A DNA stretch of 64,000 nt from Psoroptes ovis (taxonomy: Eukaryota; Arthropoda; Arachnida; Sarcoptiformes; Psoroptidae), in assembly GCA_002943765.1 (NCBI GenBank), contig PQWQ01000009.1, positions 1,178,001-1,242,000 on the forward strand. The letters are read 5' to 3'. Position numbers and translations under genes: made by a program. Below the pieces are notes generated by a model. That model was not told the origin of the DNA. It searched no databases and saw only the letters and a program-made list of their open reading frames with translations. This document shows positions 11,630 through 23,700 of the stretch, one piece after another; within the stretch, counting starts at the first letter, position 1; each line of letters begins with the position of its first letter.

Positions 11630-12480
11630 AAATTTGTTACTTACTCTTATGCTAAGATTGAACACTTAATCATATCTTATTAATATGAATGATAAATGTT
11701 CATCTTGAATGTGAATTAGAGATGACAATATTGATCAAAGAAGAAAGAAAACTTCTCTAATTTTCTAGATTTTTCCATGATTGATGACTGTGATGTTATT
11801 AGACTCATACATTGACTACAATTAAAATTAACCAAGACAAATTTAGTATATAAACAGCTCGAATCTTGATGGAAATTATCATTCAATTTCAAATCAAACA
11901 ACCATCAACATCTATTCAAATAACTTGAAATGTTTTTGCAGAGTATTATACAATTTATCTGGTTCATCTACCGTAATCTTATGGTAAGTATATTATGTCT
12001 AAATTAAATTTTGTATTACTAATTTATACTGATTAATTTACAATCTAGTTTATTCGGGCTATTATCGTTGGCAGACATAACGAATTTATCGAAATTAAAC
12101 CATAGATCTGATCGTCAAGATACGGAAAACCAGGACCTTGTTGTACACGTATTTGGCGACGAAAATGATTTCATTTTTGTCGGATGGGAGCAAACCACGA
12201 GCCATTTCATTAAATTTATGCTTAAATATTGGGGCGAAATTTTGCAGGGCATAGAAACTGAAATTAACCTCTACCGATTTAGTTCAATGAGACTAATGTC
12301 ACTGGCAGATTCAATTTATCGATTTCAAGAATTGAAGCTGATCTTGAAGAGACTCAATTTAAGGATCTTGTTGGACACGCACTAAGCGACCAACATGAAT
12401 ATCATTATTGTCGGATGGGAACGAACCACGAGCATCAATATAAAATTAGTTCCTAAATGTTGGTACGAAATTATGGACAG
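11630..12480 (+). pseudogene. TATA-bearing two-exon repeat unit, copy 4
   Basis: TATA at about 11847; ATG|GTAAGT at 11981-11983; acceptor CTAG then TTTATTCGGGC. The spliced frame MFIRAIIVGRHNEFIEIKP stops. In another frame 12068-12385 is open for 105 codons (MADITNLSKLNHRSDRQDTE..., ...FIFVGWEQTTSH). The exon 2 DNA duplicates itself about 230 bp on (12300-12460: LADSIYRF..., GTCGGATGGGAACGAACCACGAGC). Confidence 0.5.
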
Positions 12481-13080
12481 CATTGAAATTGGACCACAAT
12501 CATGTTGGACACGCACATAAATCTTCGTTAAGTTCCATGATCATCGAAAAAACCAAGACTATAGTCTTTGCAAATTCGGAGAAGTATACTCTTGGCAATT
12601 TGGGGAAGAACCAAATCTAAAAACCTTAGGAACTTGGCGAACTTGCCTAAGCCCTATGTGAAGTTTTAGTATTACTAAAGCTAAAGCCTTTGGAAATTGG
12701 AAAAAAATTTACGGCTATTAGACATTTAAATAAATAGCATTTGGAAATCAGGAGAAACATTTGGCTATAGGATCTTAGGACATTTAAATAATTAGGCCCA
12801 TAACCTTTGTGAATTTGAGAGAAGAAATTTTATTTATAAAATAAGTCGGTTCGAGTCCTCTAATGCGGGACTATGCGCCGACAACATGAGTCTTATTTAA
12901 AAATTATAAAATGATAAATTGTAAATTATTAAAGTATTATGTATTTGTGGTGTTAGTGTGTGCGAACTATTTACAGAAATTGTTGTGTGTACAGTGATAT
13001 GTTAGTTTATTTTGTATTATGTGTTGTGAGAGGTGTTTCAATGTGATAAAGTGTCGCTTGTTGTTAATGTAACCTTTGTG
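12481..13080. other. Diverged repeat tail with a nested stem-loop
   Basis: 12839-12898 folds as AAATAAG / CTTATTT, TCGG / CCGA and AGTCC / GGACT around loop TCTAATGCG. GGTTCGAGTCC inside it equals the Pol III B-box consensus, but there is no tRNA around it. The rest is unassigned. Confidence 0.45.
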
Positions 13081-13084
13081 AATT

Positions 13085-13330
13085 TGAGGATGTCTAAAGC
13101 TATCCATGGTCAAAATTTTTCAAAAATCGAAAAAATCTAAGGCTATAATACGTGAAAATTTTTGAAAAAAATCGAAAAAATCTAAGGTTATACATCGTCA
13201 AAATATTCGAAAAATCGAAAAATCTAAGGCTATCTAGCTTTCACAACTTTTTCAAAATTTTGAAAAAGTCTAAGACAAACCCTCGAAAATGTTTTAAAAA
13301 CGTGAAAAAATTTAAGGCCATCTCAAAGTC
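13085..13330. repeat. Minisatellite array e
   Basis: CAAAATTTTTCAAAAATCGAAAAAATCTAAGGCTAT units. The 84-codon frame over it is a repeat translation, not a gene. Confidence 0.75.
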
Positions 13331-13586
13331 GTTTGTGACGCGACGATACTCTTCGTGCTATCGTGCCAGAAATTTTAATGAAATACCAAGCGGACAAGGC
13401 TTCTAATATTTCAACAAACGATCTTGGTTCCTAATTAAAATTGTAACAATCAATTCAATAAATAATAAATAAATCAAGAAATAATATTTACAAGCTTTGA
13501 AGTGTCAGAAATGACTATTGGAATGGGAACAATTAAAGATTTATGATGAATAAATAAACAAATAAATAAAATTAAAACAATGTTGG

Positions 13587-13817
13587 TTGACTGCAAATGA
13601 AGCAATGAAAAAAGCATTGAGCTATTTATATCTAAACCTTTTCATTGAATTGACATTTGTATTGGCATTTGACAATGAATTTGTGCGTTTGCCGTTGAGC
13701 TGGATGAACATTTTCAACTCAAATATTCAAGATCAAATTAAGCTGTCGCTTGAACAGTCGTTTTTAATGCAGTTTTTCTTAATATCAATTGTATTCATAA
13801 TAATAATGTATTCATAA
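13587..13817 (+). CDS. Short hydrophobic ORF between minisatellites, unknown
   Basis: 76 codons from an ATG (MTANEAMKKALSYLYLNLFI...). Amphipathic start then a hydrophobic end (FLMQFFLISIVFIIIMYS). No intron signals, no recognised family. It may be a remnant of a gene interrupted by the arrays. Confidence 0.15.
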   Translation: MTANEAMKKALSYLYLNLFIELTFVLAFDNEFVRLPLSWMNIFNSNIQDQIKLSLEQSFLMQFFLISIVFIIIMYS

Positions 13818-13889
13818 ATTCATAGTTATCAATAAATGACATTTTTATTTGAAATTTTTCAAATTCGAAAAAGCCTAAATCATATGAAA

Positions 13890-14300
13890 GACTAATTGAA
13901 ATTTGAAAAAATCTAAGGTTATACATCGACAAAATTTTTGAATTTTTCGAAAAAATCTAAGGCTATAGTACGTGAAAATTTTTGAGAAATTCACAAAAAT
14001 TTAAGGCCATAGTACGCAGTAAATCTGGAAAAAATTGAGAAAATCAAAGACTATTCATCGTCAAAATTTTCGAAAAATTCACAAAAATCTAAGGCTATAG
14101 TACGTGGAAATTTTTGAAAAATTTACAAAAATCTAAAGCTATAGTACGTGGAAATTTTTGAAAAATTCACAAAAATCTAAAGCTATAGTACGTGGAAATT
14201 TTTGAAAAATTCACAAAAATCTAAGGCTATAGTACGTGGAAATTTTTGAAAAATTCACAAAAATCTAAAGCTATAGTACGTGGAAATTTTTGAAAAATAA
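13890..14300. repeat. 44-bp minisatellite array f
   Basis: 14060-14300 contains five near-identical units GCTATAGTACGTGGAAATTT plus TTGAAAAATTCACAAAAATCTAAA/G. Same unit as arrays b and d, 3-5 kb away. Confidence 0.9.
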
Positions 14301-14489
14301 ACAATAAGTTTTCTTTATCGACCAGTGAAAATACTACTCGAATCATTCATTAAAAATAATTCAAATAATTGAAACAATTTTTATACACAAATAAAATTAT
14401 TTAAATTAATTTAATCTTAAAATCAGCTATGTGAGAGATATCTTCCATTTATATTCATCCATCTATCAATTTGCAAATCGTATCAACTA

Positions 14490-14828
14490 TTAATGTTCAA
14501 TTCTTTTGAGAGTAATCAATTTCCTTATATCTTCAATCAATAAAAGAAACATAAATAATGGCATCATAATCAATGAAAATATTAGTAAATATATGAATTC
14601 ACGTTGGATATGGAAATGATTTTGTATGATTATTGAAAATATCAACGATATTGAAATTGAAATTAGTATATTGATTGAATAATAAAACAATAATAATAGA
14701 AAATTTTTCAACTTAAATGATTGATATAAATGTTTTATAATCACATTGATCAATATTGTTATTAAATGATTCGATATTGATTCAATTTTCATCATTATCG
14801 ATTGTTGCTGCTGTTGAATTTCAAACAT
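14490..14828 (-). CDS. Candidate small membrane protein, unknown
   Basis: 112-codon ORF from ATG 14828 (MFEIQQQQQSIMMKIES...) to a stop. Polar Gln-rich start, then two or three hydrophobic stretches (NFLLLLFYYSINILISISIS, FIYLLIFSLIMMPLFMFLLL), ending in KLITLKRIEH. An uninterrupted frame this long is somewhat unexpected in sequence this AT-rich. I recognise no family, and hydrophobic translations are common in T-rich DNA. It lies between the minisatellite arrays and the Cav2 3' end. Confidence 0.25.
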   Translation of the reverse strand: MFEIQQQQQSIMMKIESISNHLITILINVIIKHLYQSFKLKNFLLLLFYYSINILISISISLIFSIIIQNHFHIQREFIYLLIFSLIMMPLFMFLLLIEDIRKLITLKRIEH

Positions 14829-15161
14829 TTTTCAGGCCAAAAAAATTTGGTTCTTGGGTATTAACTATGACAGCATTAATAAATTTTTTCAAAAAATTTT
14901 AAAATTTAAAATTCGTCAATATTAATTCAATTCAATTCAATTATTTAGCTGAATATAAATTTGATCTATAGAATAATAATAATAAAAAAAAATTTGAAAA
15001 TTTGTTTATTTATTTATTTTAATTATTAAAATTGAAATTAAAAATAATAATAATTGAAAATGCAAACCAGATTGTGTAACATTTATTGATTGATTGATTG
15101 ATTATTGATTATTGTGGTACACTAAAATGATTTTCAAATAATTTGATTCTCAGTGATTTGA

Positions 15162-15192
<31 letters not shown>

Positions 15193-16169
15193 GACACGGG
15201 AGAAAACAACAACAGAAACAAATGAAAAATATTGAACAAATTGAACAAGTTTTAAATTAGAAATGAAATTGATTTGTTGCTCTTATCATATGTGTGTGTT
15301 GTGTGTCTGTGTTTGACAAAATGACCATGACCAAATCATTATATTTGAATTTGAAAAAATTGATAAAATTTCGGTTTAAAATTGAGTCAATACATTTTTT
15401 TTTTTTTTGTTAGATTTTTTTCTTATTTGTGTATTTGACCAAAACGAAAACAAAACAATCAATTCAATTCGAAAAAAAGAAAAAGAAGAACAAGAACAAT
15501 TGTAAAAACAGATAAGGCCTCGAATATTATCGAGATTTTCAGTTGTGTAATTCAGGAACCGAAAAAAAAGAAATTTCTGTTTCCGTGGAGGGAAATTTGA
15601 ATTTTTGAATTTTTGAACAAAATTTTAAAATGACCAATGACAATTGAATGAAATGACAATGATTAATAAAATTCATTCGTAGACATTTTCATACAGTCAC
15701 TGGAGAAAGAAAAAACTGGTGAATTATGATGTGGAAAGAATGTGGCCGTTATTATTATTATTATATAAAAAGGTTTTCATTTTGTTTTCGCGAGGTTTTT
15801 CTTAAGGGAATTTATACATCAGAATATAATTGAAATATTTGTAATAAGAATTAATAATAATAAATAAATAAATGAATAGCAAAAAAAAAAGTTCGAAGAT
15901 AAATAAATAACCTTTTATCAAAAAGAAAAAAAGAAGAAAAAAAATTGAAATCTAAAAATTTTATCTTGAGTTTTTCAATGTTATTCATACACTGAAAAAT
16001 ATAGAAATTTTTGAGAAATTTCCATTCATTTTCATGTGTGAAATATGACATATGTTGTTGTTGTTGTTGTTGTTCGAATGAAAATTATGCGAAATGTAAA
16101 ATTTGTTGACAGTTTTCATGGTTATTTTACACAGAAAAAAAATGAACAAAAAAATTCCAACAACACTCT
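14829..16169. other. Presumed 3' UTR / intergenic DNA
   Basis: AT-rich DNA with (GTT)n at about 16052-16073 and long T/A tracts. No open frame with recognisable content. Probably includes the Cav2 3' UTR on the minus strand. Confidence 0.4.
15005..15018 (-). terminator. Candidate overlapping poly(A) signals downstream of the Cav2 stop
   Basis: Three overlapping AATAAA hexamers on the minus strand, about 1.15 kb past the TGA. A 32-nt A-tract on the minus strand lies at about 15161-15192. Sequence match only; in DNA this AT-rich such hexamers occur by chance. Confidence 0.25.
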
Positions 16170-17768
16170 TCAACACCAATCTTCTTCATCATCGTCGATA
16201 TTATTATTATCATCACAATGTTTATTAATATCATTATTATCATCATCATCATCGATTGCATATGAATCACGTAAACTTGATGTTAAATATTGATGTTGTG
16301 TGGAACGATAATAATGATTCGATGATGTACCACCACCGGTTACGGCACCATCTGAATGAAATGATAATTGATGTAATGGTACACGGCGACGTGCACGTGG
16401 TATTGGTGGCGTAATTCTTCGACTACTGGTCGATTGTTGATGTGGCCATGATGATGTTGATGATGCTGGCATAAATAATTTACGACGTGGTTTGGTGATT
16501 GTTGATGTTGATGATGTCATTAATACGTCTGCACTTGATGGACGTTTAATATGAGGAGGTATTATCGGTTGTTGACGGCGACGAGGTGCACCAATCGGTG
16601 GAACAGTCATTCCATAGCTTTCATCAGTTTGATATTGCGGATGATATAGATTTGGATCATCTGTACAAGTGGCTGAACGAAAATGTTTCATTCGATCCCT
16701 GCGTCGTTGTTGCTGCTGCTGCTGCTGTCCAAGCATCATCATCAATTGAACATCTGATGTTCCTGAAGCAGACTGTGCTTGTGATTGTGATGTAGTCGAT
16801 GGCAGCATTCTTGTCACAATGCCAGTACTGCTTGTCCCAATATTTTCTTCTGAATATGTTGGTTGATATGAAGTACTTGGTTGTGTGTCTATTACATGCT
16901 GAGATGAATGATCATGAATTGTGGCAGTGATTGCAGAATCTTCTTCTGGCCATGTTTGTAAAGTAGGAGGATGTTGAGAAAGTAAAGTAGATCCAGGTGG
17001 CTGCGGAAGACCACGTTTAAGCATTGTTGTTGGGGCAGAAAGTTGATTTAAAATTTGCTGTTGATGAGCTTGTTGCATGACAGGATATTGTTGAGTCATT
17101 GCATCAATAGCTTGTTGGTCGCTTTGATGCTGATGTTGCTGTTGTTGTTGTTGTTGACGTTGCTGACTTGCGCTCCGACTTCCAAACATTTTAAAAGGTG
17201 CAAAAAGTGATGATATACTTGCACCTATTGATTGACTTTGTTGCTGCTGACTTTGTTGAGGTTGCTGTTGTTGTTGTTGTTGGACAAATTGTTGTTGATC
17301 CATAGGAATCGGTTGTTGACTCATTTGATAAGGATCAATTTGCTGTTGAGGTTGTTGCATATGTTGAGAAGGATACATCATCATTGATTGCATTGCCATT
17401 TGTTGTGGTTGCTGTTGTTGTTGTTGTTCAGGATCTAAAAGAAAGGCTTGTGATGTTTTCGAAAAATGAGTTGGCGATGCATTAAGTTTGGGGAAATTAA
17501 TTGTTGCTGGCGTTCGACTCGGTATGGTCGGTGAATGAGAAACTAATGGAAAATTGATTTGAGCAGATAGATCTAAACTTTTTGGCAAATTAACTGGCGT
17601 CGTTGGTAATAAACGGCGTTTAGCTCCATTGAAAAATCGTCCAGGAAAACGACGAAGTTGATGTTGAAAAGGAATTGATGATGATGGCTGAGTTTGAGAA
17701 GTTGGACTAGGAGAACGTGATCGTTGCTCTAATTTGGTGGTTCCATAATATTCGGTTTTTGTTGGATC
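16170..17768 (-). CDS. cac: Cav2 terminal exon 34: polyQ tail with SH3 ligand and EDWC end
   Basis: 533 codons including TGA at 16172-16170. Acceptor TTAG|GATCCA. Starts [20 protein letters not shown], then extended Gln-rich segments (several runs of 5-10 Gln), a Pro/Arg segment with [15 protein letters not shown] and [10 protein letters not shown] (PxxPxR-type SH3 ligand, compatible with RIM-binding-protein docking), and an Asp/Asn-rich end finishing DDDEEDWC. The final D/E-x-W-C is the motif of Cav2 channels that binds PDZ domains of active-zone proteins such as Mint and RIM. Confidence 0.95.
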   Translation of the reverse strand, partial: DPTKTEYYGTTKLEQRSRSPSPTSQTQPSSSIPFQHQLRRFPGRFFNGAKRRLLPTTPVNLPKSLDLSAQINFPLVSHSPTIPSRTPATINFPKLNASPTHFSKTSQAFLLDPEQQQQQQPQQMAMQSMMMYPSQHMQQPQQQIDPYQMSQQPIPMDQQQFVQQQQQQQPQQSQQQQSQSIGASISSLFAPFKMFGSRSASQQRQQQQQQQHQHQSDQQAIDAMTQQYPVMQQAHQQQILNQLSAPTTMLKRGLPQPPGSTLLSQHPPTLQTWPEEDSAITATIHDHSSQHVIDTQPSTSYQPTYSEENIGTSSTGIVTRMLPSTTSQSQAQSASGTSDVQLMMMLGQQQQQQQRRRDRMKHFRSATCTDDPNLYHPQYQTDESYGMTVPPIGAPRRRQQPIIPPHIKRPSSADVLMTSSTSTITKPRRKLFMPASSTSSWPHQQSTSSRRITPPIPRARRRVPLHQLSFHSDGAVTGGGTSSNHYYRSTQHQYLTSSLRDSYAIDDDDDNNDINKHCDDNNNIDDDEEDWC

Positions 17769-20700
17769 CTAATAAAATAATTGAAAATTATTTATATATT
17801 GATAACTTGATTTTAAACTATTACCAATGGATGGGGACTAGGACTTCGACTAGGCCTGTCTAAATCCATTCGCGAGCTATGTGATCTATATTCGATAGAG
17901 CTAGATGGACTGTGTTGCCCAAATTCATCTGCCTCTTGTGCTTGTCGTAACCTTTGCATATAATACTGTTTTGAATGTGGATAATGAAATAGCGGTTCGC
18001 TTGGACCTTGATCTTCAGGTCGAGGACCACGCCATGGTTCACGATAACGATATGATGAACGACGATGACTTCCATGGCGAACAAGACCTACAGTCGGGAT
18101 TGTCGGTGAAATATAATCTTCATTTGTTGAACGAATTTTAGCTGAAAATAGAAATGAATTAGATTATTATTATTCTCAAAATTAAATAATTCATTACATT
18201 TAGCTCTGCCTTTTCTTGAAGTTTCATATTTTACAATTCCAACTAAATCAGTGACTGTGTCGGCAAAACCAAGAGAATCCACTGGTTTTGATGGTGATTT
18301 CGGTTCACCATTCGTTTGATCAGCAGATGATGGCACGACTTCACAAACTTGACCATTACTTGTACTAGCACCAGCACCACCAGCAGTTGTTGTGACAACC
18401 ACCGTTTGGTCACCACCAGCATCACTCTTACTAACAGTTGTGGTGGTCGGTTGTGATGATTTACGCTGATCATCATCATCATGATGATAAGCAACCGAAG
18501 TTGATGGCGATGATGGACGTTGTGGATGCACCGATGGTGATCTTGATCGTGATTTACGTCTTCGAAATGAAGATTTTCTACTCAAATCTGGATGTAAATG
18601 TGTTGAAAGATGAGCCAATGCACTGACAACACCAGCCTCCTAAATTTTTGAATCGACAAAATCATGGTGAAAAATAATTATAAAAAAAAAGTTAAAAATA
18701 TTAATCCATTTCTCGAAGGGCATTAAAAGCACGGAAAACAACAATAATTAAAAGAAAGATAAAGAAAATATAGATTTATGAATAGCTTTTGAATACATAA
18801 AGCGAATAAAATCGAGTGAATATGATTGCAAAGCTTGGAAGAATTATAATTTTTGAAATTATATAAGGTGCAATATTGAATTCTTATTTATAATTGTTCA
18901 AATTTTCATGTTACAATTTCATAAAAAGAATTTATTTGAATAGTTTTAAACATATATAGAAAAGCCATTGATTTGCTTGACTTTTTGAAAATGATGTGAA
19001 TAAATGATTGAAATTCAGTGGCGAACAACAAATTTTTGAAGCATTTTGAGCATATTTAGCACATTGATATAAATTCAAATTGATTTTCCAAAAACTCACT
19101 TCATTCTGTTGATTATCATAGTTACCATTATTATTATTAGCATGAGCATTATTACCATTACCATTACAGTGATGATCATAATCATCATCATTATCATTGC
19201 AAGCTGTTTTATCATCACTATTCATCGATAATGATGATGATGATGATGATGTGGTGGTGGTGGTCGAATTATTATCATCATTATTTTTTGATTTACGAAT
19301 AAATTTTTTTCTTTTTTTATATTTTCTTTTCGATATGTTTTTATTATTATTATTATTATTGTGATTCGATAGATTTCGGCATTGTTTACCACTAAATGTA
19401 TGCATCGTAATCATGTTTTGATTATTAGGTTTTTCATCTTCACTCAATTGTTTTGAAGATGATTTTGTTGAAATATTTGTCGAACATGACCGATGTAATG
19501 AACAAGATTTACGTCGTCTTTTATTTGATTGTACAGTACTTGAATCATTATTATCTTCATTTGAATTGGTTGATGATGTAATAGATTTTGCCGATAATTG
19601 TGATAATGGTGGTGTTGTTACATGTAATAATGATGTAGGCGTTGATATTGATATTTGTGATGATTCCGGTGATTGTTTTTTAATCGATTTGATTCTCATC
19701 ATTTTTAACAATGATCCTTGTTGTTCTTGTGTAACTGAATCATCACGTAATCTTTTATGTACGATTGCATGCACTATTGAACTAGATCTTCGTTCTTTAT
19801 TATCGACTTGTAAATAATTTTTCCGGTTTTGGCTTTTCATCATTTCATTATTCAATCGTAATGATGTTTGCCGATGAAACCTTGGAACCAATTCAAAGTC
19901 CTATGTAAGATAATTGTTCAACATTTTTTTCCCGAAATAACTTTGTAAATTTGAATGTGAAAATAATTTTCATATGTATATTTTCAATCAAGTGCACAAA
20001 ATGAGGTATTTGTGTGTTTTGTTTTTGTTTGTATTTGAAGCGTGCTTAGAAAAAAAAGGGTTATGCATAACTCTTTCACGCGCGATATAATTAAGGTCTC
20101 TCAATCATTCAATTGAATTCAAATGATATTTACATCAACCCTTGAAAATCCCAATCGAAAAAAATTCAGAAAAAAATAATTCCAAGCTTTCAAAAATTTG
20201 AACAAACAACCCTTTGACCACACAAAGTCAAATAAAATATATTTTTGTTCTTTGTTCAACCATGAAAAGAAATTCGATCAATCAATTTTTCAAATTATTG
20301 TTTTCAAACCTCATCATCATGTGAATGTTTATCTTTATGTTTACGACTAGAACCACGACGTATAAAGCTGAATGTTTTTTCAAATTTATTTTCCTCACTG
20401 TAATAAAAATCAAAGATAAAAAATCCATTAATAATTGACCGTAAATATCGAATATAATTGATGATTACCTGTGATCTTTCAATGATCCTTTACGAGGATG
20501 TATGCCCATTTCATCGAAATTTTGTTCTTCAGGTGGTAAATTTTGATTACGTACAGCACCCATCAAACGTTGTAATAATGATGGTCGCTTCATTTTTTTA
20601 ATCGATTCGAACAAAGACAAAATTTATCAATCAGAAATTTCATTTTCGAAGATCAATCATCAAACAAATAAATGGAAAATATATTCCACAAGACATGATG

Positions 20701-23700
20701 CAAAAATGAAAAAACAAGAGACAAACACGATTCAACAAGACAAAACCAATTACAATTGATGAAAGTTACCAGATGCAAAATGAATGGACAAGACATAGGA
20801 TACAAGATACAACATACTGTTCAGGCAAAATTTTCATTCATTTACAATACGATTGATCATAGATCACAATGATTATGTATGCTAAATGCAATGTGTGCAA
20901 AACAAAATGCTAATTTTGTTCATTGAATTTATATATTAATTAATTAATTAATTAATAATCATGCTCAATAATAAATTGGAAATCAAGACAAAATATTAAA
21001 TAAATAAATAAAATATTCATTCAATCAACAAGGAGAAAAACACAGAAAAGAAACATGCAAATGAATGTGTGTATGAATGCGTGAATGTATTCAATGTTTT
21101 TGGTAGACATTAATTATCAACTATTCAAATTAGCCGAATCTTAATTTTTTTTTTTCAATTTCACCATTAAATTCAAATGATACTCGATAAAGATTATACT
21201 TTTTGTTTTTGTTTTTGTTTTTCAGAATGACTAATCGTCATCATTATAAGCATTGAACAATATGAAAGCATTGGTGATTTGCCTGCTTTAAAAAATATTT
21301 GAAGTAATTTTAAAAATATAAGACCTATACCCTGAACAGAAAAGAAAACTTGACTAAATTTGTGTTTTCATAGACGATGATTATGATCAAAAATAATGTT
21401 AATATGACTCTGAATAAGATGTATGAAATAGTGTTGAAAAATTACAAATTATTTTTTGCACGATCAAGACGAATTAATTCAAGAAATGATGATAATTTCA
21501 AAAAGGTGATTCACACATGTAACAATCTATGATTGCTGTTTGTGGCTATTTTGTTGCTGTATTTTACTGTACAAAATCAATTGAATCAATCGATTGATTG
21601 AACTGAAAAGTGAAACACAAACAATTCATTTCAATTGTGTGAATTTTGATCATTTTCATAAAAAAACAAACTGTTTGAATTGATTCGTTTTTTTTCAAAG
21701 TGAATTTTTTTCTTCATTTTTTTCATATATGAATTAATAATAATAATATGAAACAAGGTGAACAATCATGATATTATTTTGAAACGAATTGAATGATATA
21801 TATGCGTGTGATACAATTGAATAAAAACAATTGCCATAATTCATTATTATTATTATAATTTACCGTCTTAACATCATCTTGATGATGATAATGTTGTCCA
21901 CCGCTATCAGATTGTTCATTTCCATTTTGATGATTAAATGAATGCTGTTGGTGTAATTGTTGTTGTTGTTGTTGTTGACTATAATGACCTGAACTTCGGG
22001 AACTTTCACGTATTGGTTCGGTCAAATTGAACTGATTTTTTTTTTTGAAAATTTTAATTTGAGAAGTTTAATTTTGTTTTGTTTGTTTTGATTATTTAGT
22101 CAATGTATTTGAATTTAAGAAATGAATTGTATTTTGTGAATAATTTTTGAATTATTAATCAAACTAAAATCTTGCTTTTTACCCTCGAGTATATCAAATT
22201 GTATTAATTTTTTTTCTCAATGATATCAATGTTTTGTTAAGTTAAAAGTTTTTAAATTTGAAAAAATGAATAAATAAATATAGTACCAATAATAATGTAT
22301 GCAAAATTACCAGGAAAAAAAACTTTCATTCAACAAGAAAAAAATTATTTCATTCAACGCAGGGCAATGTAATATATAAAGGTTTAATATAAAATTAAAA
22401 TATCGTAATAATCTCGCACAACTATGGAATATGCATATAAAGGATTGATTTTAAATTGAATAAGAGAATTTTGGTTTCATTTTGAAATTCAAATATTCAA
22501 AATAACAACTAATTGAAATGGAAAATAAAAATAAATAACAGGCTATCAGGCTGTAAGGTAAGATCAGTTTTTTGTTTTCAAAAAATGGATTTCAAACTTT
22601 TTTTTTTTTGGTATCAATTATAGATTAAATATTTAATGAAGTATAGGATGATGTATATAATGACCTCTAAATACAATACACTACTTGTCACTGAAATTTT
22701 GGGAAATGATCTCAATATTATTATAGGGAAAATAATGTGCCAATCATCATTCATTGGGATTTTTTTTCAAAATTTGAATTGAATGATAATTTATAATAAT
22801 AAAAATAATAAAATGAATACATACCGTTAATCCCACACCAGGTATTTGACCGAATCTTGTCGTTTTCCAATTTTCTAGTATTAAAAATCCAGCATAAATT
22901 TTTCCAACAGTTAATCTACCGTTACGAAGCTCATAATTTGGTGGCACTAATTTATCGATAATTTTTTTCGCCTGTAATGGCCATAATTTAACTAATGTAT
23001 GTCGTAATTCTTTATCAGCTTGATCCATTTCTTCAGCTGGTCGCATTTTGATGCTCAAATTTTCTCGTATCAGTGCAAACAGTGTTGTCGTAAAATTCAC
23101 TTTACCATCTTCAGTTACAGGCATATTCATTCGTATCAATTTTTTATATGCCAAACGATATGGACATTTGTTACCGAATCCCAATGGTGGATCCATATTT
23201 CGTAACATATCATACATTTCAGAATAATGAATATAACCAGTAGCATTCGGATCGTATTCGGCCCAAACTCGAATAAATTCATCCAAATGATGTGCGCCTA
23301 AGATTGATGAATCACGTGTAAGATAATCGAAATTATCCATAATAACAGCGACGAACAAGTTCAACATCTTATTTGCAGGAGAAGAAAAAATGAAATGTAT
23401 CAATCAATAAGATCATTCAAAATTCAATGAAGAAAAAAAAAACATACCAAAAATGAGCAAAAAAATATGAATGTAACGAAATATGAATAAGCCAAATCGG
23501 ATCCACAACTATCTTTTTGTGAATCATTTTGTCGTGCTTTAGGGTCACATGGTCGTCCAGCTCGACATGATAACATTATTGCTTGCCATGATTCACCGGT
23601 AGCACATCTAGATTGGATACATGATAAATACAAAAAAATTAATTCATCAGTAAACAGGCCAATTTTTTTTTTTTTTTTTTGAATGGCGAAATCCCTTTCA

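Noticed and set aside
12846..12858. tRNA gene suggested by GGTTCGAGTCC
   Set aside because: No acceptor stem, D-arm or anticodon arm can be built upstream or on the other strand.
13152..13406. 84-codon Lys/Phe/Asn ORF
   Set aside because: Its first half is a direct translation of minisatellite units.
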